From: an uncultured Duncaniella sp.
GTDB lineage: Bacteria > Bacteroidota > Bacteroidia > Bacteroidales > Muribaculaceae
DNA length: 64,000 bases
Reading direction: 5' to 3'
Assembly (NCBI RefSeq): GCF_910578445.1
Contig: NZ_CAJTQC010000001.1
Coordinates: 248,929 to 312,928, forward strand
Shown here: one piece after another, positions 8,106 to 18,005 of the stretch
Layout: every line of letters starts with the position of its first letter
How positions within the stretch are numbered: the first letter of the stretch is position 1
The notes under the pieces: model-generated
Databases searched by the model: none
What the model was told of the DNA's origin: nothing
The model's input: the letters and a program-made list of their open reading frames with translations, nothing else
Made by a program: the position numbers and the translations under genes

Positions 8106-10838
8106 ATGAAGAGGATTTATTTATTATTTCTTACAATCATATCCTTATCTGCGCTCCTGTCCTCATGCCATGAGAAAAAGACATATCGGATTGGAGTGTC
8201 GCAATGCAGTCAGGATGACTGGCGCACAAAAATGAACGATGAAATCAACCGTGAGATAATGTTTCATCCTGAAGCGACCGTTGAGATACGCTCCGCTGAC
8301 GACAGCAACGAAAAGCAGATTTCCGACATACGTTACTTCAAAGATAATGGCTTTGACATAATCATCGCAGCCCCAAATGAAGCCGATGCCATAACACCTA
8401 TTATAAAAGAGGTATATGACTCAGGGATACCTGTCATTATTTTTGACCGCAACATCAACGGAGACAGTTATACCGCCTACTTGGGCGTAGATAATGCCGG
8501 AATCGGCCGATCGGCAGCCCACTACGCCCGACATCTCATCGGTAAAGGCGGAAAAGTGATAGAAATCTACGGGCTTGCAGGCTCAACACCGGCCAAGGAG
8601 CGCCACTCCGGATTCATCGAAGGGGCTGCACAAGAAGATATAAGCATAATCGCGTCAGCTTACGGCAATTGGAATTATGACGATGCCGCAAGCGTATGCG
8701 ATTCTTTATTTTCTGTCAATAAAGATGCCGATCTTATCTATGCCCACAACGACCGCATGGCCATCGCCGCATCAGAAATGGCCAGAAAACATGGACTCGA
8801 CGTTAAGGTCATCGGTATCGACGCTGCCCCGGAAATAGGCATAAAGGCTGTGGCCGACAGTGTGATTGATGCAACATTCCTCTATCCCACCGAAGGCCAC
8901 CGGCTCATCCGCACAGCGTTGGCCATACTCAAGGGAGAGCCCTATGAAAAGGTTTCAACCTTTCCAATTTCATCGCCGGTCGATTTAAGCAACGCAGACA
9001 TACTGCTCCTTCAGAATGAATCCTTGAAAGAGGAATCAGCAAAAATAAAAATGCTTAAAAGTCAGGTTGATGATTTCTGGAATCAGCATTCGGCACAGAC
9101 ATCCCTGTTTTATGCCACAATAGCGATTGTCGTACTGCTGCTTGGTGTACTATTTCTTGTCCTTCGCACTTTCTGGCAACGCCAGCACCATCAGAGACAG
9201 CTCATGGAACAAAACCGCTTGCTTGAAGAACAGCGCGATACACAGAAAGCGCTAAACGAGCAACTCCATGTGGCCACACAATCAAAACTGATATTCTTCA
9301 CAAACGTGTCGCACGATCTGCGCACTCCACTCACACTCATCGCCGAACCGGTCGAACAGCTTGTCAATGCCGACAACCTCACGCCCCAGCAACACACGCT
9401 GGTAAAAATAGCCTATAAGAACATAAAAATTCTTCACAGGCTCATCAACCAGATACTCGATTTCAGGAAGTATGAAAACGGTAAGCTGGACATAAATCCC
9501 GAGGAAGTCAGACTCAAACCGCTTTTGACTGACTGGGCCGATTCATTTCTTGCAATCGCACGCAAAAGAGACATTAAACTGAACATTGACATCAATCTAC
9601 CCGACAATTTTTCAATAGCCATTGACATTGAAAAAATCGAGCGTGTGGTTTTCAACCTGATGTCAAACTCTTTCAAATACACACCTGACAACGGTAAAAT
9701 CAAATTTTCGGCCAATTGCGACGACAGTGAAACGCTCGTTTTGTCTGTAGCCGACACAGGGCGTGGAATCGCAGCCGAGGATATTGACAATATCTTCGAC
9801 CGTTTCTATCAGGTAGACAAAATCCATCCCAACGGCTCAGGCATAGGACTCTCTCTTGCAAAAGCATTTGTCGAGCTACATGATGGCAGTATCGAAGTGG
9901 ACAGCCGCCTAAACGAAGGTACTCTGTTCACAGTAAAACTGCCCGTTAGACATGTGGCCGGGACAAACAGCGAGATAGCGACAAAAGCAATCTCAGAAAC
10001 CGACGTGGAAACAGAACTTGGAGAAATCGAGACAAATCGACCGGAAGCCGACACAGACAAGCCGCTCTTGCTCGTAATCGACGACAATGAGGATATCCGC
10101 AATATGCTTGGCCAGCTTCTTGCCGATGAATATACCATAATTTTTGCATCTAACGGCAAAGAAGGGTTGCGACTGGCCGCGAAATACGTACCTGACCTGA
10201 TTGTCTGCGACGTGATGATGCCTGTCATGGACGGACTTGAGTGCTGCCGTAGGATAAAGGATGAAATATCCACTTCGCATATCCCTGTACTACTCCTGAC
10301 AGCATGCTCAATGGACGAGCAAAGAGCCCAAGGCTATGAGAGCGGCGCGGACGGTTATGTGGCGAAACCGTTCAACACCACTGTACTGAAATCACGCTGC
10401 CGGAATCTTATCGAAAACCGCAGACGCATCAAAAATCTATGGGGCAATCAGTCACCCCTCGCAACCACTCCGGCTGAAACGCCAAAGCCCAAAATCAATC
10501 CTGACAGTGAAAACGAGTTCTACGCACGCTTTCTTGATATAGTATCGGCTGAAATGGGCAACCCTGACCTTAATATCGACCGGCTTGCGTCAGAGATGGG
10601 GCTCGGCCGATCTCAGCTATACCGAAAAATAAAGGCACTTACCAATTATACGCCTGTGGAACTTTTGCGCAATCTCCGTCTCAAACGCTCTCGCGAAATG
10701 CTGACAACTACACAGAAATCAATCAGCGAAATCGCCTATGAAGTTGGATTCTCGACACCGGCCTATTTCACCAGATGCTACAAGGAAGCGTTTGGCGAAA
10801 CCCCATCGGAGCTTCGCGAACGCATCGCCGCAAAATAA
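8106..10838 (+). CDS. Hybrid two-component system regulator with periplasmic fructose-type sensor
   Basis: Single-polypeptide sensor and transcription factor of 910 residues. In order: signal sequence with a lipobox-like SSC near residue 20, a type I periplasmic-binding-protein domain (about 25-300) of the LacI/RbsB sugar type, one membrane span (about 335-357), a HisKA domain with H403 in VSHDLRTPL, a HATPase domain (GRGIAAEDI, GSGIGLSLAK), a receiver domain with D702 in CDVMMPVMDG, and a C-terminal AraC-type DNA-binding domain. Most Bacteroides hybrid regulators sense with Reg_prop beta-propellers; the binding-protein architecture is that of BT1754, which binds fructose. Lying between the GH32 operon and susC/susD, it probably activates both. 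Ligand identity is by analogy. Confidence 0.93.
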   Translation: MKRIYLLFLTIISLSALLSSCHEKKTYRIGVSQCSQDDWRTKMNDEINREIMFHPEATVEIRSADDSNEKQISDIRYFKDNGFDIIIAAPNEADAITPIIKEVYDSGIPVIIFDRNINGDSYTAYLGVDNAGIGRSAAHYARHLIGKGGKVIEIYGLAGSTPAKERHSGFIEGAAQEDISIIASAYGNWNYDDAASVCDSLFSVNKDADLIYAHNDRMAIAASEMARKHGLDVKVIGIDAAPEIGIKAVADSVIDATFLYPTEGHRLIRTALAILKGEPYEKVSTFPISSPVDLSNADILLLQNESLKEESAKIKMLKSQVDDFWNQHSAQTSLFYATIAIVVLLLGVLFLVLRTFWQRQHHQRQLMEQNRLLEEQRDTQKALNEQLHVATQSKLIFFTNVSHDLRTPLTLIAEPVEQLVNADNLTPQQHTLVKIAYKNIKILHRLINQILDFRKYENGKLDINPEEVRLKPLLTDWADSFLAIARKRDIKLNIDINLPDNFSIAIDIEKIERVVFNLMSNSFKYTPDNGKIKFSANCDDSETLVLSVADTGRGIAAEDIDNIFDRFYQVDKIHPNGSGIGLSLAKAFVELHDGSIEVDSRLNEGTLFTVKLPVRHVAGTNSEIATKAISETDVETELGEIETNRPEADTDKPLLLVIDDNEDIRNMLGQLLADEYTIIFASNGKEGLRLAAKYVPDLIVCDVMMPVMDGLECCRRIKDEISTSHIPVLLLTACSMDEQRAQGYESGADGYVAKPFNTTVLKSRCRNLIENRRRIKNLWGNQSPLATTPAETPKPKINPDSENEFYARFLDIVSAEMGNPDLNIDRLASEMGLGRSQLYRKIKALTNYTPVELLRNLRLKRSREMLTTTQKSISEIAYEVGFSTPAYFTRCYKEAFGETPSELRERIAAK

Positions 10839-10879
10839 GAATCCGGTTAAAACAGTCACCACCACATAGCTCATCATAA

Positions 10880-10913
10880 ATGCCGGAACGTGCAATCTGC
10901 CCAGTTCCGGCAT
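10880..10913 (+). terminator. Terminator-like hairpin after the hybrid sensor gene
   Basis: Perfect 10-bp stem (10880-10889 with 10904-10913) and 14-base loop, 41 bases after the stop. The following tract is AT-rich but not a pure T-run, so termination may be partial. Confidence 0.55.
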
Positions 10914-10970
10914 CTATTATATAATAACATAATAACCATCAATCATTGCGACACAATAGAATAGTAAGAA

Positions 10971-11027
10971 TGTTGCGTTGTGTATTAAAATTTCAGCCAT
11001 GACCGATTTTTAATACCCGATGCAACA
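10971..11027. promoter_or_regulatory. Imperfect inverted repeat upstream of susC (candidate activator site)
   Basis: Left arm TGTTGCGTTGTGTATTAAAA (10971-10990) and right arm TTTTAATACCCGATGCAACA (11008-11027) are inverted with 17 of 20 matching positions and a 17-base spacer. The right arm ends about 32 bases before the -7 box, a typical place for an activator dimer. The words GATTTTTAATAC and ATGCAACA recur in the GH32 promoter. Confidence 0.5.
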
Positions 11028-11058
11028 TGAGTGAAAGACGCAAACATAATTCTATCAA

Positions 11059-11066
11059 TAACTTTG
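11059..11066 (+). promoter_or_regulatory. -7 box for susC/susD
   Basis: TAACTTTG followed by CG, 31 bases before the likely susC ATG. No good -33 box is visible, which fits an activator-dependent promoter. Confidence 0.55.
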
Positions 11067-11096
11067 CGTCAGAAAACTTTACCAATCATAATAGAC

Positions 11097-14000
11097 ATGA
11101 AAAAAACAATCCTGTTTGCGTTCTTCCTGCTATTGGCTGCGATAGGCGCACAAGCACAAAACATCACGGTGCATGGCACAGTCCTTTCAAAGACTGACGA
11201 CGAGCCATTAATCGGAGCATCCGTATTCTCTGAAACCCTTAAATCAGGAGCGGCCACGGACATTGACGGCCGATTTACAATCTCAGTCCCGGAAGGGAGC
11301 AAACTGACCATTTCGTATGTAGGGTATGTTACTGCGACAGTCGAAGCCCGTGCGGAAATGACAATACATCTTAGTGAAGACAGCGAGATTCTTGACGAAG
11401 TGGTTGTTGTCGGTTATTCTTCCGAAAAGAAATCCGACCTCACAGGTTCGGTATCAGTGGTCAAGATGAAAGATGTGTCCGACACTCCTACCGGCAACGT
11501 CATTCAGGCTCTGCAAGGACGCGTGGCAGGTATGAGCATCACCACCGATGGCACACCGGGCGGTTTAAGCACAGGAACTTCAATCCGCGGTGCGTCGTCG
11601 TTCCGCGGCGATGCCAACGGTCCGCTATATGTCATCGACGGAGTTATGACACGCGAAAATCCCGGTACGATTCTCAACAGCAATGATGTGGAGTCAATTC
11701 AAGTGCTCAAGGATGCCGCATCTGCTTCAATCTATGGCGCTCAGGCAGCCAACGGAGTCATCATCATCACCACCAAACGCGCAAAGAAAGGAGAATGCCG
11801 TGTGACATTCGACGCGACAATGACACTCCAGACATACCAAAGCGGACTCGACATGCTCAACGCCGACCAGTGGGGCGAAGTATATTGGTCAGCCTATAAG
11901 TATTCATACGGAACAACCCCTACTTCCGAACTCTATGGAAACGGCGCGACTCCAAAACTCCAGCCATATGCCAACCTCAATGGTGTCATGGTCAATCCTC
12001 AGAACACCGACTGGGAAAAAGAGATTCACCGCACAGCACTCATGCAGACCTATAGCGTCGGTCTTTCAAAAGGCGACGAGAACGGCACTTCATCCATGTC
12101 GCTCAGCTGGCTCGACCACGACGGCATCATCAAAGGCTCGGATTTTCAGAAAGCCAACGCTCGCTTCAGCTCTGACTACGGTTTCATCAACAACCGTCTC
12201 CGTGCCGGTGGCAATGTCACTGTCAACTGGTGGCGTCAGCACAACGCACCCGGCGGAATCGAAGAAAATGCCATCAAAATGCACCCGGCCCGTACTGTTT
12301 ATGATTCAGAAAGCAATTTCAACGATCAGGTTGCATTCGGTCTCAATGACACTCCCAACCTGATGCGCCAGATTAAAGAGGAAGCGACCAACAAACGCGA
12401 ATACTGGAGAGTGTTCGGCAACGCCTATCTCTCAATCGAACCGATCAAGAATCTTATCGTCAAGACCAACTTCGGCGTGAACTACCACAACGGCAATGAC
12501 AAAATATTCACTCCCGCCAATCTGCGCGACAAGACAAACAGCCTCTTCCAATATTCAAGCAAGACCACTGACTGGGTGTGGACCAATACCGCACAGTACA
12601 ATGTGGATTTCGGCAGAAACTCTCTGATGGCACTGATTGGCATTGAAGCAAAGCGCAATCATTTTGAAGATATGTTCGGCGAGGGTAAAGGCCTTGAAAT
12701 CGAAGACCCCAATTATCTCTATCTCGGCAACGTCACTTCAAATAAAAACACAGGTTCAGGCGCGTCGAACTACTCGATGTTCTCTGTATTCGGAAAAATC
12801 AATTACACATGGGACAATAAATATCTCGTATCCTTCACTCTGCGTCGCGATGCCTCTTCCCGCCTTTCCAACAGTCATAATTACGACTGGTTCCCATCAG
12901 TTTCTGCCGGCTGGCGCATCTCACAGGAAAAATTCATGGAAAGCACCCGCAACTGGCTCAGCGACCTGAAAATCCGTGGCGCTTACGGAGTCAACGGTAA
13001 CGATATCATAGCTAACGACGCTTTCTATGCAAAATATGCAATGGACCTCGACCGTGCGGCATATGCAATCGGAGGCGGCAATACCCTCACTCCCGGCGCA
13101 CTCCGTTCGCGCAGCACCAATCCCGACCTCACATGGGAAAAGACCTACCAGACAAATGTCGGATTCGACGCATCGCTTCTCAACAGCAAACTTAACTTCT
13201 CGTTTGATTATTTCTACAAGAAGACCAACGATATGCTCGTTGAAAAGCCATATATCGCAACTATCGGTGAAGGAGGCTATTGCTGGTATAACGGCGGTTC
13301 GATGATCAACAAAGGTGTTGAAATCACGGCCGAATGGCGTCAGTCGCTCAACAAGGATTTCAGCTATAACATCGGTCTCAACGTCACAGCAATGAAAAAC
13401 GAGGTTACCGACCTTATGAAAGATATCTACTACACATGGGGCGGCGGCAACGGTATTGACAAGAGTATTGTTGGACAGTCTCTCGGTTCATGGATGGGCT
13501 ATAAGACCGATGGCATTTTCCGCACTCAGGAGGAAGTCGACGCATACAAGTCAAAGTATAAAGTCAGCTTTGGCAATCCGGCAGTAGGCCGTGTGCGCTA
13601 CGTCGACACCAACGGAGACGGCGAAATCAATGACCGTGACCGCACTTGGCTCGGAACAGACCTTCCGAAAGCCCAGTTCGGTCTGACACTCGGAGCGAAC
13701 TGGAAGGGATTCGACCTCAGCATGTTCTTCAACAGCATTATTCGTGACGCTTGGAACAATTCTAAATTCTACACTGACTTCTTCCCTCTTTGGACAGGAA
13801 ACCACGGCACTCAGCTCCTCGGGGCAGCCAACGCTTATGAAAAATATCTTCAGACAGGCTACTACGCATCAAATATCCCGGCTCCATCAGTCGACAACAG
13901 CAATAACGAAAATGAAGGTTCGGAATATTTTATTGAAGACGGTTCGTTCGTACGCCTCAAGACTCTTTCACTGGGCTACACACTCCCCCAGAACATACAG

Positions 14001-14105
14001 AGTAAACTTAGTCTGAAAAATGCCCGCATCTACTTTCAGGCACAAAACCTCTTCACATTAACAAAATACACCGGTGCTGACCCCGAAGGTCTCGGCTATC
14101 CATAA
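11097..14105 (+). pseudogene. SusC-family TonB-dependent transporter, ended early by an in-frame TAA
   Basis: Outer-membrane channel that takes oligosaccharides into the periplasm with SusD as lid. The ATG at 11097 is preferred over the upstream 11031 start because it gives a clean signal peptide (MKKTILFAFFLLLAAIGAQA) and lies after the -7 box. Then come the CarboxypepD-like domain (about 25-100), the plug (SSEKKSDLTGSV onward, with VIDGVMTRENPGT) and the barrel. The frame stops at TAA 14103-14105 after GADPEGLGYP. Read on, the same frame encodes ALPRQYTFGIQFGF and a second TAA at 14148-14150, exactly the last strand and terminal Phe normal for SusC. The product therefore lacks its final beta-strand and C-terminal assembly signal. 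It may be non-functional, subject to readthrough, or reflect a base-calling error. Confidence 0.9.
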
Positions 14106-14150
14106 GCCCTGCCCCGCCAATACACGTTCGGAATTCAGTTCGGTTTCTAA
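14106..14150 (+). other. Detached last 14 codons of susC
   Basis: In frame with susC, directly after the TAA at 14103-14105. It encodes ALPRQYTFGIQFGF followed by TAA. This is the C-terminal beta-strand expected of an intact SusC protein. Confidence 0.85.
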
Positions 14151-14174
14151 AATTAATCTTAAATACTGACCAAA

Positions 14175-15944
14175 ATGACACTTAAAAATATCATGACTGC
14201 TGCGCTTGTCTGCCTTACACTCACAGCATGCAGCGACGACTTTCTTGAAAATAAGCCTCAAGGACCGCTCTCCGAAGGCAATATGAACGATCCTCAGGCT
14301 GTAAACCTCCTTGTCAGCGGAGCTTATGCGACATTCGGATGCAGATACGCAGATTCAAATGACCCGCACTGGTTTCCTGTCACCAACTGGAGCTATGGAG
14401 AAGTGCGTGCCGACAACGCTTACAAAGGTGGCGGCGGTGAGACTGACGCTTGGGAAATCCATGACATGGAAACAGCGAAAATTAAGCCCAACAACGGATT
14501 TCTTGATGGAAAATGGTTTAACGTTTACTGTGGAATCTCACGTTGCAATTCAGCAATCCGCGCGCTCAACAAAGTTGATGAGAATATAATCCCGGAGAAA
14601 AATACTCGTATCGCCGAAGTGAAAGTAATCCGTTCACACTGGTATTTCGAACTTGTCCGTCTTTTCAACCGAATCCCATACATGGACATCAATCTCCCGG
14701 AAAACGCGTATCAGTCTGTAAGAAACGATGAGTTCACACGCGAACAGCATCTCGCACGCATCGCTTCCGAACTCCTTGAAGCTGCCGAAGACCTTCCAGA
14801 AACCCAGACAGAAATCGGACGTGTTAACCGTCACATTGCCCTTGCCTATGCGGCAAAAGTCAAGCTCTATCAGGCATACGAACAAGATTCTCAGACCAAT
14901 GCAGTGGTCAATATCAACAAGTCGCTTCTTCAGGAAGTTGTCGATCTCATTGACCGTGTGCAAGGTTACGACCTTCTTGCCGATTTCCAGCAACTCGACC
15001 TTCTCGAATATGAAAACGGACCTGAATCCGTGTTTGCTATACAATTTTCAAAAGACGATGGCTCAAGCGGTGTTGGTCGCATCAACTGGAGCATGCTTCT
15101 GAATTCTATGACAGGCCCCGGATGCCCTTGGCAAGGCGACGGATTTTTCCTCCCCTCGCAAGATCTCGTCAACGCATATCAGACAGATGAAAACGGGTTG
15201 CCACTCTTCGACTATCAGAACCGTCCAGACTACGGAAAGGTAGTATTCGATTCCAACGGAAGTTATACACTGGGAAATGTGGATGGTAATGTCGATCCAC
15301 GCCTCGACTTCGTAATCGGTCGTCCGACAATCAGATACAAAACTTATACCGAACGTCCCTGCGGCCTGTGGGTGCGCAACAGCGATACCTATGGCTACAA
15401 CAACACCAAACGCTTCTGGCTCTCACCTGAATCACCTGATGCCACACAAGGCTGGCCGTGGGGAGCATCGGCTCTCAACTGGCAGATTATACGCTATGCC
15501 GACCTTCTTCTCTACAAGGCTGAAGCCCTGATTGAAATCGGAGGCAATGGTCTCGACGAGGCCCGCACTCTCATCAACCGTGTCCGCAGCCGCGCTATGA
15601 ACAGCAATTATGTCAGTGATTTCAATGACCCGTCGAAAGATGCCGCCAACTATAAAATCGGTCTTTATCCCGCCGCAAGCTGGAATCAGGAATATGCCCG
15701 CAAGGCTCTTCGCACAGAAATGCGTCTCGAGAAAGCAATGGAAGGCGAACGCTTCTTTGACCTCGTGCGCTGGGGCATTGCAAAAGAGACGATGAACAAC
15801 TATTTTGCCGCAGAAAAGGATAACCGCATCTATTATCAGAATGCGTCATTCGAGACCGGCGAGGAATATTTCCCTGTCCCCGTCGCTCAATACAACTTCT
15901 CAGGCGGTATATATGTCCAGAATCCCGGCTACCCGGCATTCTGA
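14175..15944 (+). CDS. SusD-family outer-membrane glycan-binding lipoprotein
   Basis: Surface lipoprotein that caps SusC and binds the incoming oligosaccharide. It has 589 residues, with an SPII signal and lipobox cysteine in LTLTACSDD. The body has the usual RagB/SusD features: TPR-like helices near the N-terminus (IRSHWYFELVRLFNRIPYMD) and the closing FDLVRWG and YFPVPVAQYNF segments. It starts 69 bases after the early susC stop, with the lost susC codons in between, so it would be co-transcribed. No separate surface glycan-binding protein or endo-acting GH32 follows, which makes this a small locus probably suited to short fructans. Confidence 0.95.
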   Translation: MTLKNIMTAALVCLTLTACSDDFLENKPQGPLSEGNMNDPQAVNLLVSGAYATFGCRYADSNDPHWFPVTNWSYGEVRADNAYKGGGGETDAWEIHDMETAKIKPNNGFLDGKWFNVYCGISRCNSAIRALNKVDENIIPEKNTRIAEVKVIRSHWYFELVRLFNRIPYMDINLPENAYQSVRNDEFTREQHLARIASELLEAAEDLPETQTEIGRVNRHIALAYAAKVKLYQAYEQDSQTNAVVNINKSLLQEVVDLIDRVQGYDLLADFQQLDLLEYENGPESVFAIQFSKDDGSSGVGRINWSMLLNSMTGPGCPWQGDGFFLPSQDLVNAYQTDENGLPLFDYQNRPDYGKVVFDSNGSYTLGNVDGNVDPRLDFVIGRPTIRYKTYTERPCGLWVRNSDTYGYNNTKRFWLSPESPDATQGWPWGASALNWQIIRYADLLLYKAEALIEIGGNGLDEARTLINRVRSRAMNSNYVSDFNDPSKDAANYKIGLYPAASWNQEYARKALRTEMRLEKAMEGERFFDLVRWGIAKETMNNYFAAEKDNRIYYQNASFETGEEYFPVPVAQYNFSGGIYVQNPGYPAF

Positions 15945-16013
15945 CAATACCAGACAACTTATATAGGATATAAAATAAGGTAGAATAAGGTTCATAAAGG
16001 TTATTAAAAAAGA

Positions 16014-16053
16014 CTGTCCCCGTGATTTCCGGAATGAGAAATCACGGGGACAG
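16014..16053 (-). terminator. Intrinsic terminator of the polysaccharide operon
   Basis: Perfect 16-bp stem (16014-16029 with 16038-16053) and 8-base loop. The A-run at about 16005-16010 is a U-tract on the minus strand. It sits between the convergent susD and fcl ends and could also stop susD transcripts. Confidence 0.85.
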
Positions 16054-16099
16054 TTAGTGTAATCTGTATTATCTGTTAGTTGGTGTGTGAGATGTGAGG

Positions 16100-16786
16100 T
16101 CAGCGCTCGGCGCGCATTGGGTTTGAGAGGAAGTCGTCGTAGGCGAGGCGTATGCCTTCGGCGAGGGAGGTTGATGCTGTCCAGCCGAGTCGTGTGGCCT
16201 TGGAGACGTCGAGGAGCTTGCGGGGTGTGCCGTTTGGCTTGGTGGTGTCCCATTCGATTCGTCCTTCGTAGCCTACGGTCCGGGCGACGAGTTCGGCGAG
16301 TTCACGGATGGTGAGCTCCTTGCCTGTGCCGGCGTTGACGGTCTCGTTGCCGGAGTAGTTGTTCATGAGGAACACGCATAGTTGGGCGAGGTCGTCGACG
16401 TAGAGGAACTCGCGCAGCGGCGAGCCGTCGCCCCAGCATGTCACGACCGGTTCGCCCGCGAGTTTCGCTTCATGGAAGCGTCGGATTAGTGCGGGGAGGA
16501 CGTGGGAGTGCGTGGGGTGGTAGTTGTCGTTCGGGCCGTAGAGGTTTGTTGGCATGACGGAGATGTAGTCCGTGCCGTACTGACGGTTGAGGAACTCGCA
16601 GTATTTCAGTCCTGAGATTTTTGCGAGTGCGTAGGCCTCGTTGGTCTTCTCGAGTTCGGATGTGAGCAGGCATGACTCGGGCATTGGCTGCGGGGCCATG
16701 CGAGGGTAGATGCACGACGAGCCGAGGAATTCGAGTTTTTTGCATCCGTTCTGCCATGCGGCGTGGATGACGTTCATCTTTCCCAC
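16100..16786 (-). pseudogene. fcl: GDP-L-fucose synthase remnant lacking the N-terminus
   Basis: Epimerase-reductase that makes GDP-L-fucose from GDP-4-keto-6-deoxymannose. The 228 residues align with the last three quarters of Fcl/WcaG: GSSCIYP with the catalytic Ser, YALAKISGLKYCE with the Tyr-x3-Lys pair, MPTNLYGPNDN, and the GTPRKLLDVS tail. The family is near 310 residues. The missing 85 or so include the GxxGxxG dinucleotide-binding loop, so activity is unlikely. The start is a GTG at 16786 (or ATG at 16777) right at the breakpoint, and the 70 bases upstream do not encode the lost part. No gmd gene lies nearby. Last gene of the operon, probably a leftover from an earlier locus. Confidence 0.85.
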
Positions 16787-16856
16787 TCAAATATTAAATC
16801 ATACGATGGCCACGATTCAAAATTTCGTATTGATTCAATCCGTTATATCTTCATTA

Positions 16857-17993
16857 TTATCTGTTCTTATACATATCGTCGTAGTATTTTTCGTAGTCAC
16901 CGGAAGTTATGTTGTCCATCCATTCCTGATTGTCGAGATACCAGCGGACGGTTTTTTCGATTCCTTCCTCGAACTGCAGGGATGGTTCCCAGCCGAGTTC
17001 GCGCTGGAGTTTGCGGGAGTCAATGGCGTAGCGCATGTCGTGGCCGAGGCGGTCGGTGACGTAGGTGATGAGTTCGTCGGAGTAGCCTTCGGGATTGCCT
17101 AACAGACGGTCGACTGTGCGGATTACTACCTTGATGATGTCGATGTTTTTCCACTCGTTGAAGCCGCCAATGTTGTATGTCTCGGCAACCTTGCCATTGT
17201 GGAATATGGTGTCAATTGCTCGGGCGTGGTCGACGACATAGAGCCAGTCGCGTACGTTCTCGCCCTTTCCGTAGACAGGAAGTGGCTTGCGGTGACGGAT
17301 GTTGTTGATAAACAGCGGTATCAGCTTTTCAGGGAACTGATAAGGGCCGTAGTTGTTGGAGCAGTTTGTCACGAGCGTTGGCATACCGTATGTGTCGTGG
17401 TAGGCGCGGACAAAGTGGTCTGAAGAGGCCTTCGATGCCGAATAGGGTGAATGCGGGTTGTATTTTGTTGTTTCGAGGAAGAACTCTGTGCCGTAAGCGT
17501 GGTGGTGTTCGGAGGAGGATGCCGTGGTTGTAAAAGGCGATTCGATACCCTCGGGGTTTGTCAGCTCAAGAGCGCCATAGACTTCGTCGGTGGATATGTG
17601 GTAGAACATTTTGCCTTCATATCTTTCAGGAAGTGACTCCCAGTATTCCTTGGCGGCCTGTAGCAAGGCAAGAGTGCCCATGACATTTGTGCGGGCGAAA
17701 GTGAACGGGTCTTTAATCGAGCGGTCGACATGGCTCTCGGCGGCGAGATGTATGATTCCGTCAATCTCGTATTCCCTGATGATACGTCGCATTTCTTCAA
17801 GGTCGGAGATGTCAGCCCGGACGAATGTGTAGTTTGGCATGTCCTCTATGTCCTTGAGGTTTGCGAGATTGCCGGCGTATGTGAGCTTGTCGAGGTTGAC
17901 GATGCGGTAGTCGGGGTACTTGTTAACGAAAAGGCGCACCACGTGTGAGCCGATGAAACCGGCTCCGCCGGTTATTAGTATATTACGCTTCAT
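16857..17993 (-). CDS. rmlB: dTDP-glucose 4,6-dehydratase (copy 1)
   Basis: Second step of dTDP-L-rhamnose synthesis: dTDP-glucose to the 4-keto-6-deoxy sugar, NAD-dependent. The ATG at 17993 gives MKRNILITGGAGFIGSH with the GxxGxxG loop at the very N-terminus; a TTG four codons upstream is less likely. Catalytic motifs are HISTDEVYG and YSASKASSDH. Length is about 378 residues, as in the family. It starts 12 bases after the acyltransferase gene. A close paralogue lies at 58534-59676, with long identical blocks such as NCSNNYGPYQFPEKLIPL and only scattered differences (for example a KYN-for-GYT change after FFLETT). Confidence 0.96.
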   Translation of the reverse strand: MKRNILITGGAGFIGSHVVRLFVNKYPDYRIVNLDKLTYAGNLANLKDIEDMPNYTFVRADISDLEEMRRIIREYEIDGIIHLAAESHVDRSIKDPFTFARTNVMGTLALLQAAKEYWESLPERYEGKMFYHISTDEVYGALELTNPEGIESPFTTTASSSEHHHAYGTEFFLETTKYNPHSPYSASKASSDHFVRAYHDTYGMPTLVTNCSNNYGPYQFPEKLIPLFINNIRHRKPLPVYGKGENVRDWLYVVDHARAIDTIFHNGKVAETYNIGGFNEWKNIDIIKVVIRTVDRLLGNPEGYSDELITYVTDRLGHDMRYAIDSRKLQRELGWEPSLQFEEGIEKTVRWYLDNQEWMDNITSGDYEKYYDDMYKNR

Positions 17994-18005
17994 TTTTATA
18001 TTCAA

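Noticed and set aside
11031..11096. Upstream start for susC
   Set aside because: It would precede the -7 box at 11059-11066 and put 22 polar residues before a clean signal peptide. The ATG at 11097 is better on both counts.
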